The notes: generated by a model not told the origin, from the sequence alone. Positions 8,421 to 16,148 are shown, counted from the stretch's first letter. The stretch is DNA of 30,932 nucleotides from Oceanospirillaceae bacterium (GCA_003521845.1 DPHB01000035.1:12749-43680), one strand, 5' to 3'. Made by a program: numbers and translations.

Positions 8421-9800
8421 ATGTCAATTGTCTCGCAAACATTTCGTGCAGGAAGCCAGTGGCGCAAGTTCATCAAGCTAGCCACACCAATCCTCATTGC
8501 CGAACTATTACACTTAAGCTCTACCGTCGTAGACACCATTATGGCGGGGCAATATTCATCCACAGATTTAGCGGGTGTCTCTATAGGCGGCAGCACACTA
8601 TTTCCAGTCATGATTTTTATCGTTGGTATTCTTATGGCCACCACACCCAGTGTGGCCCAAGCTTTTGGCGCTAACCAGAAACAGCGTATTGGCCCCTTAG
8701 TACAACAGTCCCTATGGCTAGCTGCTGGCATTAGCTGCATTGGTGTATTGATACTAACCCAAGCCGCACAGGCATTTAATCTACTCGACATATATGGGCC
8801 AGTACGCTCCATCGCCCTTCAATACGTTCAAATTACGGCACTTGCCCTGCCAGCTATGGCCGTTATCCAGTCCTTACGAAGTTTTAGCGAAGGACTCAGC
8901 ATCACCAAACCTATGATGTATTTCGGTTTGCTTGGCGCCCTCGTTAATATCCCTCTCAACTATATGTTTATATACGGCAAATTTGGCATGCCTGAATTAG
9001 GTGGTGTCGGTTGCGCTTGGGCAACACTAATCAGCGTTTGGGTCACCGTAATCGGCATGGCCTGTTACGTATACCTACGCCCAGCCTACCACCAATATGG
9101 TTTTTTTGAGCGCTTACACCAACCTAACTGGCAAGTTATCAAAAGCTTGTTAAAAACTGGCATACCTATTGGTATTTCGATTTTTATCGAGGCCACCATG
9201 TTCGCTATTATCGCTCTGTTTTTAGCCCCACTGGGCCCCACCGTCGTTGCCAGCCATCAACTGGTACTCAACTTTAGCTCCTTAAGCTTTATGATTCCGT
9301 TGAGTATTGGTATAGCTCTGACTATCCGTGTGGGCCAGTCCATAGGCGCCCAGAAAGCAGATGAAGCCAAAACTACGGTTATCATTGGCTTTGTATTGGC
9401 CCTTAGCATGTCTGCCCTAACCTGCAGCTTAATGCTATTTTTACCTGAATATATTGCACGCATATATACCCAAGACCAAGAGGTTATTGATATTGCTGTA
9501 AGCTTGTTCTTCCTGGCTGCCATGTTCCAGTTATCGGATGCCATCCAAGTGGCTGCAGCTGGCACACTGCGTGGCTACAAAGACACTCGTTGGCCCATGA
9601 TGATGATTGTTATCTCTTATTGGGGCATCGGCTTACCCTTAGGTTATGCACTAGGCCTTACGGACATATTGGTACCTAATATGGGGGCAGCAGGCTTCTG
9701 GATAGGCTTGATCATTGGACTAAGCTGCGCCGCCTTACTGCTTTGCATTCGTGTATGGCGGGTCACCCACAAGCCCTTGCCTAAGGTTATAACCAATTAG
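8421..9800 (+). CDS. norM: NorM-type MATE multidrug efflux transporter
   Basis: Inner-membrane antiporter that exports cationic drugs in exchange for Na+ or H+. It has twelve predicted hydrophobic segments in two homologous halves. The N-terminal helix carries TPILIAELLHLSSTVVDTIMAG, and NIPLNYMFIYGKFGMPELGG near the middle closely matches E. coli NorM. I chose the ATG at 8421 (459 aa, near NorM's 457), because the conserved part begins about 15 residues later. The reading frame stays open to a GTG at 8376, which would add 15 residues. Neither start has a convincing ribosome-binding site. Substrates cannot be told from sequence. Confidence 0.85.
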   Translation: MSIVSQTFRAGSQWRKFIKLATPILIAELLHLSSTVVDTIMAGQYSSTDLAGVSIGGSTLFPVMIFIVGILMATTPSVAQAFGANQKQRIGPLVQQSLWLAAGISCIGVLILTQAAQAFNLLDIYGPVRSIALQYVQITALALPAMAVIQSLRSFSEGLSITKPMMYFGLLGALVNIPLNYMFIYGKFGMPELGGVGCAWATLISVWVTVIGMACYVYLRPAYHQYGFFERLHQPNWQVIKSLLKTGIPIGISIFIEATMFAIIALFLAPLGPTVVASHQLVLNFSSLSFMIPLSIGIALTIRVGQSIGAQKADEAKTTVIIGFVLALSMSALTCSLMLFLPEYIARIYTQDQEVIDIAVSLFFLAAMFQLSDAIQVAAAGTLRGYKDTRWPMMMIVISYWGIGLPLGYALGLTDILVPNMGAAGFWIGLIIGLSCAALLLCIRVWRVTHKPLPKVITN

Positions 9801-9824
9801 TTCTATAAATACTTCAAACTGGGC

Positions 9825-9852
9825 TTGAAAAGCCCCGCTTGAACCTTATATA
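9825..9852 (+). promoter_or_regulatory. Candidate trxA promoter
   Basis: TTGAAA (9825-9830) and TATATA (9847-9852), spacer 16. A second overlapping option is TTGAAC (9839-9844) with TGATAC (9862-9867), spacer 17. Both lie 100-140 bases upstream of trxA. The first box also sits inside a GGGCTT/AAGCCC inverted repeat (9821-9835), which may instead be a norM stop signal. Confidence 0.4.
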
Positions 9853-9968
9853 AGTAAAACCTGATACAAATAGCCAAACACACCAAATTAAGGCTGAGTT
9901 TTTCTACAAAACCAAGTATCATATGCCCCATTAATGACCTAGTGGCAAATAAGCCAGGAGAATTTACC

Positions 9969-10295
9969 ATGAGCGAAAACACAGTAGCCGTTACCGACGC
10001 ATCTTTTGACCTTGACGTACTTAGCGCTGACGTCCCTGTATTGCTAGACTTCTGGGCACCTTGGTGCGGCCCTTGCAAGATGATTGCCCCCGTTTTGGAA
10101 GAAGTTGGCGCTGAATTTGATGGCAGCATTAAGGTTTGCAAAATCAACGTTGATGACAACACCGAAATCGCTGGCCGTTTTGGCGTGCGTGGTATCCCTA
10201 CCCTAATGCTATTCAAAGACGGCGAAGTTGCTGGCACCAAAGTTGGCGCTATGTCCAAGTCTGATCTTTTGGCCTTCATCTCTGACAACACTTAA
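9969..10295 (+). CDS. trxA: Thioredoxin 1 (TrxA)
   Basis: Cytosolic dithiol reductant for ribonucleotide reductase, methionine sulfoxide reductases and others. With the ATG at 9969 it is 108 aa, the standard length, and an AGGAG ribosome-binding site (9956-9960) sits 8 bases upstream, which decides this start over the in-frame GTG at 9942. The active site WCGPC has Cys33 and Cys36; Asp27 in LLDFWA and the cis-proline in GIPTLM are present. It is monocistronic, closed by an intrinsic terminator. It could supply electrons to the MsrB at the left edge. Confidence 0.96.
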   Translation: MSENTVAVTDASFDLDVLSADVPVLLDFWAPWCGPCKMIAPVLEEVGAEFDGSIKVCKINVDDNTEIAGRFGVRGIPTLMLFKDGEVAGTKVGAMSKSDLLAFISDNT

Positions 10296-10330
10296 TTTGT
10301 CATAGATAAGCCTCACAAGGTTTTTAGAAG

Positions 10331-10353
10331 GCCCAGCTTAGCTGGGCTTTTTT
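10331..10353 (+). terminator. Rho-independent terminator of trxA
   Basis: GCCCAGC (10331-10337) and GCTGGGC (10341-10347) form a perfect 7-bp stem with a TTA loop, followed by six T. It begins 36 bases after the trxA stop. Confidence 0.9.
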
Positions 10354-10577
10354 GTGCCTGTTAGTTCCTTGGCTGGCTTCGCCACCTTCCCTGTGCGTGC
10401 CTACTAGCCCATGGGTGCTGCGGAACTCGGCCCAAAAAGCAGGCCTCAGACAGTCCTCGCACTAAATCCATGTTCTAGCCGCCATGCTCGGCTGCGTCAT
10501 AATCGTCCAGAGTGAGCTTATCCTCCATGGCCTATGCGTAGCTGATAGAACAATATTAATACATAAATAACAGACAC
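10354..10577. other. Gene-free spacer with a repeat-like segment
   Basis: Between the trxA and proQ terminators I see no gene. It contains a small TGGC/GCCA hairpin (10374-10384) and an imperfect palindrome at about 10419-10462 built around GGCCCAAAAAGCAGGC (10429-10444). That same 16-base core recurs in the element at 26529-26877. The segment resembles dispersed intergenic repeats of marine gammaproteobacteria, but copy number cannot be seen from one window. Confidence 0.4.
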
Positions 10578-10603
10578 AAAAAAGCCCGGTCAGTACCGGG
10601 CTT
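10578..10603 (-). terminator. Rho-independent terminator of proQ
   Basis: On the minus strand a 9-bp stem, AAGCCCGGT with ACCGGGCTT (plus-strand 10582-10590 and 10595-10603) around a 4-base loop, is followed by a T-tract (A-run at plus 10578-10583). It lies just after the proQ stop. Confidence 0.88.
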
Positions 10604-10621
10604 CTTCGTTTATCGTTAAGC

Positions 10622-11278
10622 TTACTTATGCTTGCTTAACAACAGATCTAACTTGCTAGCCATACGCTGACCTTCGTCTAGACCCTGGAAAGGATTGTCG
10701 GCCTTCTCCACTTTAGGTTGCCCCTGACGGGCTGGCTTAGCATGCGCTTGGCGCTGCTGTGCATGCTTAGCCGTCTTGTTGGGACGACGTGCACCACGCT
10801 TGTCACCTGACTTACTAGCAGGTCGTGCATTCTTGTTGCGAGGCTTTGGCTCACGCGGAGCTGGCAACTTACCAACGGCATGGGCGGCTTCATCAGCTGT
10901 TACTGCACCATCCGCTTCACCAAGCAAGTTAATACGAGCCGCACCATCAGTTTGTGAACGCAAATAAGCGTAGGCACGTACATAACTGGCTAGACCACGC
11001 TTAATCTTGTTCTGACTCAGCTTACCATCGGCAATCAATTCTTCCTGAATGCCAATTTTCAAAGGCTTAGGTTCAGCAATAGAGAATGTTTGCGGATAGG
11101 TTTCGCAAAGCAACTGCACCGCTGCCCTATTCGCAGCGCGACTTTTGGCCTTTTTGCGCTCTGCGGCTGCCGCCTCATTGGCTACAGGTGTCGCAGATTC
11201 AGTAGCGGCTACGGCAGGTGCTTCTACTTCTGGCTTGATGGTATTATTTTCGGAGGTAGGTTCGTTCTGTTGATTCAT
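10622..11278 (-). CDS. proQ: ProQ/FinO-family RNA chaperone
   Basis: RNA-binding protein that stabilises sRNA-mRNA pairs and 3' ends. 218 aa from the ATG at 11276-11278; the frame stays open further upstream, but the conserved part begins later and the leading residues read as acidic/alanine linker. Residues ~1-48 are Ala/Glu/Pro-rich. The ProQ domain spans roughly 50-145: LLCETYPQTFSIAEPKPLKIGI, then LSQNKIKRGLASYVRAYAYL. The C-terminal ~70 residues are Lys/Arg/Gln-rich and disordered-looking (PRNKNARP, RRPNKTAKHAQQR). The typical C-terminal Tudor-like domain of E. coli ProQ is not obvious. Its start lies 35 bases inside the upstream coiled-coil gene, so the two are probably coupled. It ends in a strong terminator. 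Confidence 0.85.
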   Translation of the reverse strand: MNQQNEPTSENNTIKPEVEAPAVAATESATPVANEAAAAERKKAKSRAANRAAVQLLCETYPQTFSIAEPKPLKIGIQEELIADGKLSQNKIKRGLASYVRAYAYLRSQTDGAARINLLGEADGAVTADEAAHAVGKLPAPREPKPRNKNARPASKSGDKRGARRPNKTAKHAQQRQAHAKPARQGQPKVEKADNPFQGLDEGQRMASKLDLLLSKHK

Positions 11279-11657
11279 GCTGTGTATCAGTTTCTTGTTG
11301 CGGTTCCGAGCTGGGCTGGGTAGCACGCAATACTCGCTTAGTTGGTATATTAGGGGCCTGTGCTGTAAGGGCCACAGGCGCCGGACTGGGTTGCTGTTTA
11401 ACAGCCGCCTCTAACTCAGGTTGTGATGACAATGTTTCTTGTTTTGGTTGTCTTAACTCGGCTTCATTTTGTTTGAGCGAGTTGTACTGACTACGTAGCT
11501 CTCCCACACGTGCTCGACCTTGCTGCAAGTCCTGCTCGGTTTTCTCTACAAACGCTTCCATCTGCCTAAGCATTTGGTTCACATTTTTAAAGTTTTCACC
11601 GTTCATTAATACATCCATTAAAAACATTGCCTTCATTGGCATGCGAATTGTACCCAT
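11244..11657 (-). CDS. Unknown coiled-coil protein overlapping proQ
   Basis: Not a family I recognise. 137 aa from the ATG at 11657; several in-frame ATGs follow (11642, 11636, 11627, 11618, 11606), and the true start may be one of the later ones since no ribosome-binding site stands out. Residues ~20-70 are rich in Gln, Glu, Arg and Lys with heptad-like leucines (MLRQMEAFVEKTEQDLQQG), so a coiled coil is likely. The remainder is Pro/Gln/Thr-rich and low in complexity. No signal peptide or membrane segment. Its 3' end overlaps the proQ start by 35 bases in another frame, on the same strand. The length of the open frame and the coiled-coil pattern make a real gene likely but not certain. Confidence 0.6.
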   Translation of the reverse strand: MGTIRMPMKAMFLMDVLMNGENFKNVNQMLRQMEAFVEKTEQDLQQGRARVGELRSQYNSLKQNEAELRQPKQETLSSQPELEAAVKQQPSPAPVALTAQAPNIPTKRVLRATQPSSEPQQETDTQHESTERTYLRK

Positions 11658-11759
11658 TAAACAACAGCCAAGCTACTCTATAAACGTTAAAACGCCAACA
11701 ATTAGCCCCTATTTATATATTATTTGCCAAATAACCGACCCGGCCAGGAACCAGCAAAC

Positions 11760-11789
11760 TTGTGTTTTTTGAATATCTCGGCCTATACT
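11760..11789 (+). promoter_or_regulatory. Candidate promoter of the 242-aa unknown gene
   Basis: TTGTGT (11760-11765) and TATACT (11784-11789) with an 18-base spacer, 62 bases before the ATG. The -10 box is a good match, the -35 box moderate. Confidence 0.4.
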
Positions 11790-11851
11790 GTCACTACCCA
11801 TTGTCAAATCCGCAGCTAGATCTCCCCTTTATTTGACGACAGGAGTAGGTT

Positions 11852-12580
11852 ATGAGTACTTCACGAAAACCTCCCACAGGGCCAGTAAACGCCAGCAACG
11901 ACAAGGTCATAGACCTATTTAGTGGCCAAACCTATCGATCTGAACAGGCACCCAAGATTGTTCGCCTTGCTGCAGAGCTGGATGGCTTTGAAGCACTTTA
12001 TGCGGACACCCATGGCACCCCCAAACCTGGCCAGCAAGTTCATAGCGTCACTATTTTATTTTGGGCTTTGTTATCCGATGGCGCCGTTGTCGGTATGATT
12101 CCTTGGTTTGACAAGCTAATCCGGTGTGCCGAATTAAACCACCCTGACTCAGGATTTTTTCTTGGCTATTTCGACCCTGGTTTAGACGAGCTTGTTGCTG
12201 CCGCACCGGAACACAAGCGCTTAGAATTGCAAGCCGCCGCCGACTATTTCCATTTTGAAGCCAGCACCGAAGAGGTGATTATTCAAGAATTGCCCGACAC
12301 CTGCGGCACCCATGCCATATTTTCCAAGGACGAGCTAAAAAGTTTTACGATGACAGAGGTGTTTAGCTGGCGCTTATTGAGCAATGGGCATGTTCAAGCC
12401 ATGGTCATCAATATAAATGATGTTGAGCGCTGGCCTGTGTTGTTAGGTGACACGGCTCTAATGCCATGCGAAGACAGCGATGATTTTTGTTGTTTTTTCC
12501 AATACCGTATAGCAGTGAAACTAAAAGAAAGTGATCAAGACCTGCAAGAGTTATTAAACAGCCTTACTTCAGAAGCCTAA
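11852..12580 (+). CDS. Conserved-looking protein of unknown function, 242 aa
   Basis: No domain recognised. A strong AGGAG ribosome-binding site (11841-11845) 6 bases before the ATG supports expression. The protein is acidic and soluble, with no signal peptide or membrane helix. Visible blocks are KVIDLFSGQTYR near 18-29, a hydrophobic LFWALLSDGAVVGMIPWFD near 69-87, PEHKRLELQAAADYFHF, a CGTHAIF segment, and WRLLSNGHVQAMVIN near 173-187. The two 'W.LLS.G.V..M' stretches look like an internal repeat. From memory it resembles an uncharacterised pseudomonad protein, which I cannot verify. Its stop codon overlaps the stop of the convergent tusA gene. Confidence 0.8.
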   Translation: MSTSRKPPTGPVNASNDKVIDLFSGQTYRSEQAPKIVRLAAELDGFEALYADTHGTPKPGQQVHSVTILFWALLSDGAVVGMIPWFDKLIRCAELNHPDSGFFLGYFDPGLDELVAAAPEHKRLELQAAADYFHFEASTEEVIIQELPDTCGTHAIFSKDELKSFTMTEVFSWRLLSNGHVQAMVININDVERWPVLLGDTALMPCEDSDDFCCFFQYRIAVKLKESDQDLQELLNSLTSEA

Positions 12581-12816
12581 CCCTTGCGAATCAGGTAATG
12601 GTATTGTTCACCCTCTTCGGTCTGGCTCAACAGTTCATGCCCCAAAAACAGACAAAATTTAGGGATATCTCTTTTTGTTGATGGGTCCGTCGCCAACACC
12701 TGTAAAATCTGGCCTGTTTCGATATCGCGAATTTTACTATGCATCATCATCACGGGTTCTGGACAAAAAAGTCCGACGGCGTCTAACACAAGATCTGGGG
12801 TAAAAGGAGAAGTCAT
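12577..12816 (-). CDS. tusA: Sulfur carrier protein TusA family
   Basis: Small persulfide carrier that passes sulfur from IscS towards tRNA 2-thiouridine synthesis and molybdopterin. 79 aa, the usual length. The family hallmark CPEPVM has the catalytic Cys18 in LDAVGLFCPEP, followed by the helix MMHSKIRDIETG and the second strand LQVLATDPSTKRDIPKFC. TusA paralogues (YeeD, YedF) share the same motif, so this could be a paralogue rather than the main TusA; the Pro-Glu-Pro after the Cys and the length favour TusA. It is convergent with the preceding unknown gene, and the stop codons overlap by 4 bases. Confidence 0.85.
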   Translation of the reverse strand: MTSPFTPDLVLDAVGLFCPEPVMMMHSKIRDIETGQILQVLATDPSTKRDIPKFCLFLGHELLSQTEEGEQYHYLIRKG

Positions 12817-12883
12817 GGGGTATATCTGTAAGGCTGGCGAAAAGTGACGGCAGTTTACCTTGAATTAATCAGGGATTCGACCG

Positions 12884-13564
12884 TTATTCTTCACCAGTTT
12901 GCTGCAATACCCAGTCCTTAAACCAAACTGCGCTCTGCGCAATGGCTTCTGCTTGCGTCAGAGAAGCTTGTTTGTAGGGACTAAAGCCATGATCCATATG
13001 ATCCAACCAATGCATCTTAATAGAGCTAGGAATTTGATATGATTCCACTTCAGCCTGATTACCTAAGGCATCGCGAGTACCCTGTACAATCAAACCCGGC
13101 CTCTGGTTCGTTAACAAATGCTCAACACGTAAGCTGTCGGGGTTTTTTTGTGGATGAAATGGATACCCAAGGGCACACCACCCTTTTACGCCTTGCGACT
13201 CGGACTCTTGCGCCAACAGACTGGACAAGCGCCCCCCCATGGACTTGCCCATCAACCAAACCGGCTTGCCCTGCCCCAGTTCACGTAGCCAAGCACGATG
13301 TTCTTCTATCAGCACTGGCACCCTAGCGGGCGGCCTGCGCTTTCCAGTCGCCGTAATCGTCTGCATATACTGGTATTCAAACAAGCTCACTTTAAAACCT
13401 TGTTGGATCAACGCATCAGCTTGGCGCTGCATAAAATCATGGCCCATACCAACACCCGAACCATGAGCCAAAATAACCTGGTGACGACCATTGCCACCCT
13501 GCAGGTATTCCCCTAAGACAGATGAGTGGCAATGTAGAAGGTTAGAGCGGTATTGAGTTGACAT
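12884..13564 (-). CDS. Alpha/beta-family hydrolase (KANL3/Tex30-like)
   Basis: Serine hydrolase fold of about 226 aa, cytosolic (no signal peptide). The N-terminal strand reads VILAHGSGVGMGHDFM, with the oxyanion HGSG near 34-37. The nucleophile elbow is GKSMGG (Ser108). A probable acid is in GTRDALG near residue 165, and the likely histidine in DHMDHGFSP. This arrangement matches the 'alpha/beta family hydrolase' group often annotated near human Tex30/KANL3; substrates are not known. The ribosome-binding site is weak. It is divergent from the cbb3 operon. Confidence 0.8.
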   Translation of the reverse strand: MSTQYRSNLLHCHSSVLGEYLQGGNGRHQVILAHGSGVGMGHDFMQRQADALIQQGFKVSLFEYQYMQTITATGKRRPPARVPVLIEEHRAWLRELGQGKPVWLMGKSMGGRLSSLLAQESESQGVKGWCALGYPFHPQKNPDSLRVEHLLTNQRPGLIVQGTRDALGNQAEVESYQIPSSIKMHWLDHMDHGFSPYKQASLTQAEAIAQSAVWFKDWVLQQTGEE

Positions 13565-13754
13565 ATGTCACTGCTTGATTGAGCCGCTCCTGATAAACTG
13601 AGGAAGCTGGGCAAGATTTAGATTTCTCCTAGCCTACCCCAATCCTAGGGTGGGAATCAAAACCAAAGGATGCTAAATTAGCATAAGGAAATAACCAATT
13701 TATATATACAAGCTATATTTTTGATTTATACCGGGAATTTCTCCGTCATTCAGA
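13565..13754. promoter_or_regulatory. Spacer upstream of the ccoN promoter with palindromes
   Basis: Gene-free. TGCTAA-A-TTAGCA (13671-13683) is a perfect inverted repeat, and ATTCA-GAT-TGAAT (13748-13760) overlaps the proposed -35 box of the ccoN promoter. A lone FNR-like half site TTGAT is at 13721-13725, without its partner. No full TTGAT-N4-ATCAA box was found. AT-rich DNA at 13690-13730. Confidence 0.35.
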
Positions 13755-13783
13755 TTGAATATTATGCCTTTTTAAAGGATAAT
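13755..13783 (+). promoter_or_regulatory. Sigma70-type promoter upstream of ccoN
   Basis: TTGAAT (13755-13760), 17-base spacer, GATAAT (13778-13783). Four of six and five of six consensus matches at ideal spacing. Transcription would start near 13790 and give a leader of about 130 bases before ccoN. Confidence 0.55.
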
Positions 13784-13853
13784 TTGCCGCGTAAATTCGC
13801 CCACATAAAGGGCAGGCCTAACTTAACCGTTAGCGCTACAATAACTAAAAGGT

Positions 13854-13902
13854 CCTGAGTGCCAGCTCAAAATCTGGTTCAGGGGATTTTTATTATTTTT
13901 TT
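13854..13902 (+). terminator. Terminator-like hairpin in the ccoN leader
   Basis: CCTGAG (13854-13859) pairs with TTCAGG (13878-13883), and CCAG (13862-13865) with CTGG (13874-13877), giving a 10-bp bulged stem with an 8-base loop. It is followed by GGA and a T-rich run to 13902. It ends 21 bases before the ccoN ATG. No plus-strand gene lies upstream, so it acts on the leader itself or ends a short RNA. Confidence 0.55.
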
Positions 13903-13923
13903 AGCACTTGATGAGAAACTACT

Positions 13924-15345
13924 ATGAGTGAAACTACTCCCGACACTTATAACTATAAGGTCGTGCGCCAGTTCGCAATTATGACAGTTATTTGGGGTAT
14001 CGTCGGTATGACCGTCGGTGTCTGGATCGCTGCCCAATTGGTTTGGCCTGCACTAAACTTCGATACCGCTTGGTTGAGTTTTGGTCGCTTGCGCCCATTG
14101 CACACCAACGCCGTTATTTTCGCTTTTGGTGGCAGCGCTTTGTTCGCTTCTTCCTACTACGTAGTACAGCGTACCTGTCAGGTACGTTTGTTTGCAGAAT
14201 CCTTGGTAAAATTCACTTTTTGGGGTTGGCAAACAGTCATTGTTCTCGCCGTAATCACCCTGCCTATGGGTCTCACCTCATCCAAAGAATATGCGGAACT
14301 CGAATGGCCTATCGACATCCTGCTGGGTATAGTTTGGATTTGCTACGCCATTGTGTTCCTTGGCACCGTGGCTAAACGCAAAACCTCACATATTTACGTT
14401 GGTAACTGGTTCTTCATGGCCTTTATTATCACCGTCGCTGTGTTGCACATTGTTAACAGTGCCGTGGTACCGGTTACGCTTACCAAGTCTTACTCTATCT
14501 ATGCTGGTACCGTTGATGCCATGATACAGTGGTGGTACGGACATAACGCCGTGGGCTTTTTCCTCACTGCTGGTTTCTTGGGCATGATGTACTACTTTGT
14601 ACCCAAGCAAGCCGAACGTCCTATCTACTCCTACCGCTTGTCCGTGGTTCACTTTTGGGCCTTGATCGCTACCTACATGTGGGCTGGTGGACACCACTTG
14701 CACTACTCCGCGCTACCGGACTGGACCCAAACTGTGGCCATGGTTATGTCCTTGATTCTACTTGCACCTTCGTGGGGCGGCATGATCAACGGCATGATGA
14801 CCTTGTCTGGCGCCTGGCATAAGCTGCGTACTGACCCAGTACTACGCTTTTTAGTGGTTTCCCTGTCCTTCTATGGTATGTCCACGTTTGAAGGCCCAAT
14901 GATGTCCATCAAGACCGTGAACGCCCTTTCCCACAACACTGACTGGACCATTGGTCACGTACATGCCGGTGCACTGGGTTGGGTTGCCATGATTTCCATT
15001 GGTGCCCTGTATCACATGATACCGAAGCTGTGGGGTAAAGCCTCCATGTACAGCGTTAAGCTAATCAACACACACTTCTGGTTGGCAACTATTGGCGTTG
15101 TACTATACATTGCTGCCATGTGGGTGAACGGCATTTTGCAAGGCCTAATGTGGCGCGCGGTAAACCAAGACGGCACACTTACCTATAGTTTCGTAGAAGC
15201 TTTAGAAGCCAGCCACCTTGGCTACCTAGTACGTGTTATTGGTGGTGCTTTCTTCTTAACCGGCATGCTGGTTATGGCTTACAACGTATGGCAAACAGTC
15301 CGCAGCAATTCATCTGCTCCGGCCCTTGCTTCATCTGCTGCATAA
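13924..15345 (+). CDS. ccoN: cbb3-type cytochrome c oxidase subunit I (CcoN)
   Basis: Catalytic subunit of the high-affinity terminal oxidase; reduces O2 at a heme b3-CuB centre and pumps protons across the inner membrane. 473 aa with about 12 hydrophobic segments, equal to pseudomonad CcoN. Low-spin heme ligand His60 (RPLHTNA) is visible. CuB ligands are His207 in WWYGHNA and His257/His258 in WAGGHHLH, with the cross-linked Tyr251 in the same helix, as expected for C-type oxidases. IGHVHAGALGW carries the later heme histidines. Polar contacts in TLTKSYSIYAG are also typical. It is the first gene of ccoNOQP, 12 bases before ccoO. The weak ribosome-binding site (GAGA) follows the leader hairpin. 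Confidence 0.97.
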   Translation: MSETTPDTYNYKVVRQFAIMTVIWGIVGMTVGVWIAAQLVWPALNFDTAWLSFGRLRPLHTNAVIFAFGGSALFASSYYVVQRTCQVRLFAESLVKFTFWGWQTVIVLAVITLPMGLTSSKEYAELEWPIDILLGIVWICYAIVFLGTVAKRKTSHIYVGNWFFMAFIITVAVLHIVNSAVVPVTLTKSYSIYAGTVDAMIQWWYGHNAVGFFLTAGFLGMMYYFVPKQAERPIYSYRLSVVHFWALIATYMWAGGHHLHYSALPDWTQTVAMVMSLILLAPSWGGMINGMMTLSGAWHKLRTDPVLRFLVVSLSFYGMSTFEGPMMSIKTVNALSHNTDWTIGHVHAGALGWVAMISIGALYHMIPKLWGKASMYSVKLINTHFWLATIGVVLYIAAMWVNGILQGLMWRAVNQDGTLTYSFVEALEASHLGYLVRVIGGAFFLTGMLVMAYNVWQTVRSNSSAPALASSAA

Positions 15346-15357
15346 GGAATCGCCATC

Positions 15358-15969
15358 ATGATCAAACACGAACTTATTGAAAAGAATATCAGCCTGATGG
15401 TACTACTTATCGTCATCGTTATTAGCGGTGGTGGTTTGGCTGAAATAGTACCCCTGTTTTTCCAGAAGGAAACGACCGTACCTGTTGAAGGTTTACGTGT
15501 GCTAACACCTTTAGAATTGGAAGGTCGCGATATTTATATCCGTGAAGGTTGTAACGTCTGTCACACCCAACAGATTCGGCCTTTCCGCGCCGAAACTGAG
15601 CGCTATGGCCACTACTCTGTGGCTGGTGAGTTTGTCTATGACCACCCATTCCTATGGGGGTCTAAGCGTACCGGTCCTGATTTGGCCCGCGTAGGCGGAC
15701 GCTACTCTGACGACTGGCACCGCGCTCACTTGTACAACCCTCGTGATGTCGTACCTGAGTCCATCATGCCCTCCTACCCTTGGTTGTTCAGTGACAAGCT
15801 AAGTGGTGAAGACACGGCAGCTAAAATGAAGGCATTGCGTAGTGTTGGTGTACCATTTACCGATACAGCCATTGCCGGTGCACAAGCTGATGTGGAAGGC
15901 AAAACAGAGGTCACGGCCCTAGTTGCTTACTTGCAGCAACTAGGCACTGTGATGTCAAACAGGCGCTAA
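15358..15969 (+). CDS. ccoO: cbb3 oxidase monoheme cytochrome c subunit (CcoO)
   Basis: Periplasm-facing monoheme cytochrome c, anchored by one N-terminal helix (about residues 11-31), that passes electrons from CcoP to CcoN. 203 aa. The heme c site CNVCH (Cys65, Cys68, His69) is followed by TQQIRPFRAETERYGHYS. The axial methionine is probably in ESIMPSYPWLF. GRDIYIREGC and KRTGPDLARVGGRYSDDWH are family signatures. It is tightly spaced between ccoN and ccoQ, 2 bases before the ccoQ start. Confidence 0.96.
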   Translation: MIKHELIEKNISLMVLLIVIVISGGGLAEIVPLFFQKETTVPVEGLRVLTPLELEGRDIYIREGCNVCHTQQIRPFRAETERYGHYSVAGEFVYDHPFLWGSKRTGPDLARVGGRYSDDWHRAHLYNPRDVVPESIMPSYPWLFSDKLSGEDTAAKMKALRSVGVPFTDTAIAGAQADVEGKTEVTALVAYLQQLGTVMSNRR

Positions 15970-15971
15970 TT

Positions 15972-16148
15972 ATGTCCTACGATAGCTACGGACCATACAT
16001 TGTCATAGTCATGCTGATAACTTTTATTGGCCTCTATGCATGGGTGTTAAGTCCAAAACGTTCGAAAGGCTTCGACGAAGCTGCCAACCTACCCTTCGCT
16101 GATGAAGAGAAGGCTAAGGAATTAAATGGAGACATCAAACATGACTGA
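15972..16148 (+). CDS. ccoQ: cbb3 oxidase subunit CcoQ (FixQ)
   Basis: Small single-helix subunit that stabilises the oxidase complex. I translated it by hand: 58 aa from the ATG at 15972 to TGA at 16146-16148. A hydrophobic helix (about residues 8-26, IVIVMLITFIGLYAWVL) is followed by the basic turn SPKRSKGFDEAANLPF, which is the FixQ/CcoQ signature, and an acidic tail. It starts 2 bases after the ccoO stop and overlaps the ccoP start by 8 bases. Confidence 0.93.
   Translation: MSYDSYGPYIVIVMLITFIGLYAWVLSPKRSKGFDEAANLPFADEEKAKELNGDIKHD

Noticed and set aside
9803..10291. 162-aa open frame antisense to trxA
   Set aside because: Covers the trxA gene and its promoter region on the other strand; composition (Ser/Thr/Pro) is that of a shadow.
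13721..13734. FNR/ANR box upstream of ccoN
   Set aside because: TTGAT is present at 13721-13725 but the second half site ATCAA is missing at the required spacing.
16126..16140. ATG at 16126 as the ccoP start
   Set aside because: CcoP proteins usually begin directly with an MT-FWS segment, as at 16141; the AAGGA site at 16126 keeps this open as a minor alternative.
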